From a virus: a stretch of DNA of 64,000 nt. Below, in pieces: positions 63,931 to 64,000 of this stretch (positions are counted from its first letter, which is position 1; the number at the start of each line of letters is the position of its first letter). The stretch lies in the IMG/VR virus record IMGVR_UViG_3300028558_000016, positions 62,001 through 126,000 of that record, one strand, 5' to 3'. Made by a program: the position numbers and the translations under genes. Under the pieces are notes generated by a model. That model searched no databases and was not told the DNA's origin. It worked only from the letters and a program-made list of their open reading frames with translations.

Positions 63931-64000
63931 TTGGGGAATTGATTTGAAATTGGCTATCATGTTAGACTTGCAATCTTTCGTTACGGGTTCGAGCCCCGTA
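63931..64000 (+). tRNA. tRNA cut by the window end, anticodon probably TGC
   Basis: Starts near 63931 with D arm GAT-TTGAAATTGGCT-ATC, an AGA-CTTGCAA-TCT anticodon arm (TGC) with weak outer pairs, and T arm ACGGG-TTCGAGC-CCCGT reaching base 64000. The acceptor 3' strand is outside the window. Confidence 0.55.

Noticed and set aside
1-64000. Integrase, transposase or attachment sites indicating a prophage
   Set aside because: None found; gene content and density point to a lytic T4-like phage.

Overview
This window is a segment of a large, AT-rich, T4-like (contractile-tailed) bacteriophage genome that very probably infects a member of the Bacteroidetes. The phage assignment rests on a gp23-type major capsid protein next to a gp21-type prohead protease, a baseplate/spike block (gp53-, gp27- and gp5-like), a GH19 endolysin, a dense tRNA array and tightly overlapping genes. 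The host assignment rests on recurrent promoter boxes reading TATATTTG, which fit the Bacteroidetes -7 consensus TAnnTTTG, and on families shared with that phylum (DUF5522, the HERIH-type small membrane protein, Bacteroidetes-style SPFH proteins). No integrase, insertion sequence or CRISPR array was seen.

Layout. 1-4025 (+): small metabolic and accessory genes (kinase C-terminus, HNH protein, ParB-like protein, deoxyribosyltransferase-like protein, adenylate kinase, SLOG/YpsA-like protein). 4009-26360 (-): first the head genes (capsid protein, protease fused to a repeat-built scaffold), then a string of host-takeover and metabolic genes: methyltransferase, DUF932-like, RadA-like ATPase, MgtC, gamma-glutamylcyclotransferase-like, M23-like, PRPP synthetase, a DUF2828 (Ro/TROVE + vWA) protein with a structured 3' RNA, metallophosphatase, and a membrane module of SPFH protein, AAA+ ATPase and two paralogous membrane proteins. 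26361-26706 is a divergent control region. 26707-41172 (+) is a glycosylation island of multi-domain glycosyltransferases and methyltransferases interrupted by a class II ribonucleotide reductase and two genes with capsid-targeting-like N-termini. 41159-45461 (-) makes and transfers GDP-deoxysugars. 45500-49065 (+) holds the endolysin, a guanylate-kinase-like protein, a Nudix protein and small basic proteins. 49722-55655 (+) is the baseplate/tail-spike block. 55736-61445 (+) is an RNA/nucleotide block (Thg1, Nudix-HD alarmone hydrolase fusion, DUF5522-nucleotidase fusion, YggL-like). 61472-64000 (+) is a tRNA array with its own host-type promoter and a leader resembling a transcription attenuator.

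How it fits together. Two promoter classes can be read: host-type TATATTTG boxes in front of early/middle and tRNA genes, often followed by a leader carrying AAACCAACC, and TATATAA/TATATAG boxes in front of virion, lysis and other presumably late genes. Nucleotide supply (Adk, Gmk-like, RNR, Prs, nucleotidase) serves genome synthesis; the glycosylation island probably decorates virion or cell-surface structures. The tRNA array is the most unusual part. It reads almost only GAN and GCN codons and contains a tRNA whose 3' half precedes its 5' half (a permuted-gene candidate), a class II tRNA with a UUC anticodon, and a minimal alanyl-tRNA synthetase lying between tRNA-Ala genes, with Thg1 and a ribosome-associated YggL-like protein just upstream. 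Together they suggest a phage-encoded programme of tRNA replacement or repair.
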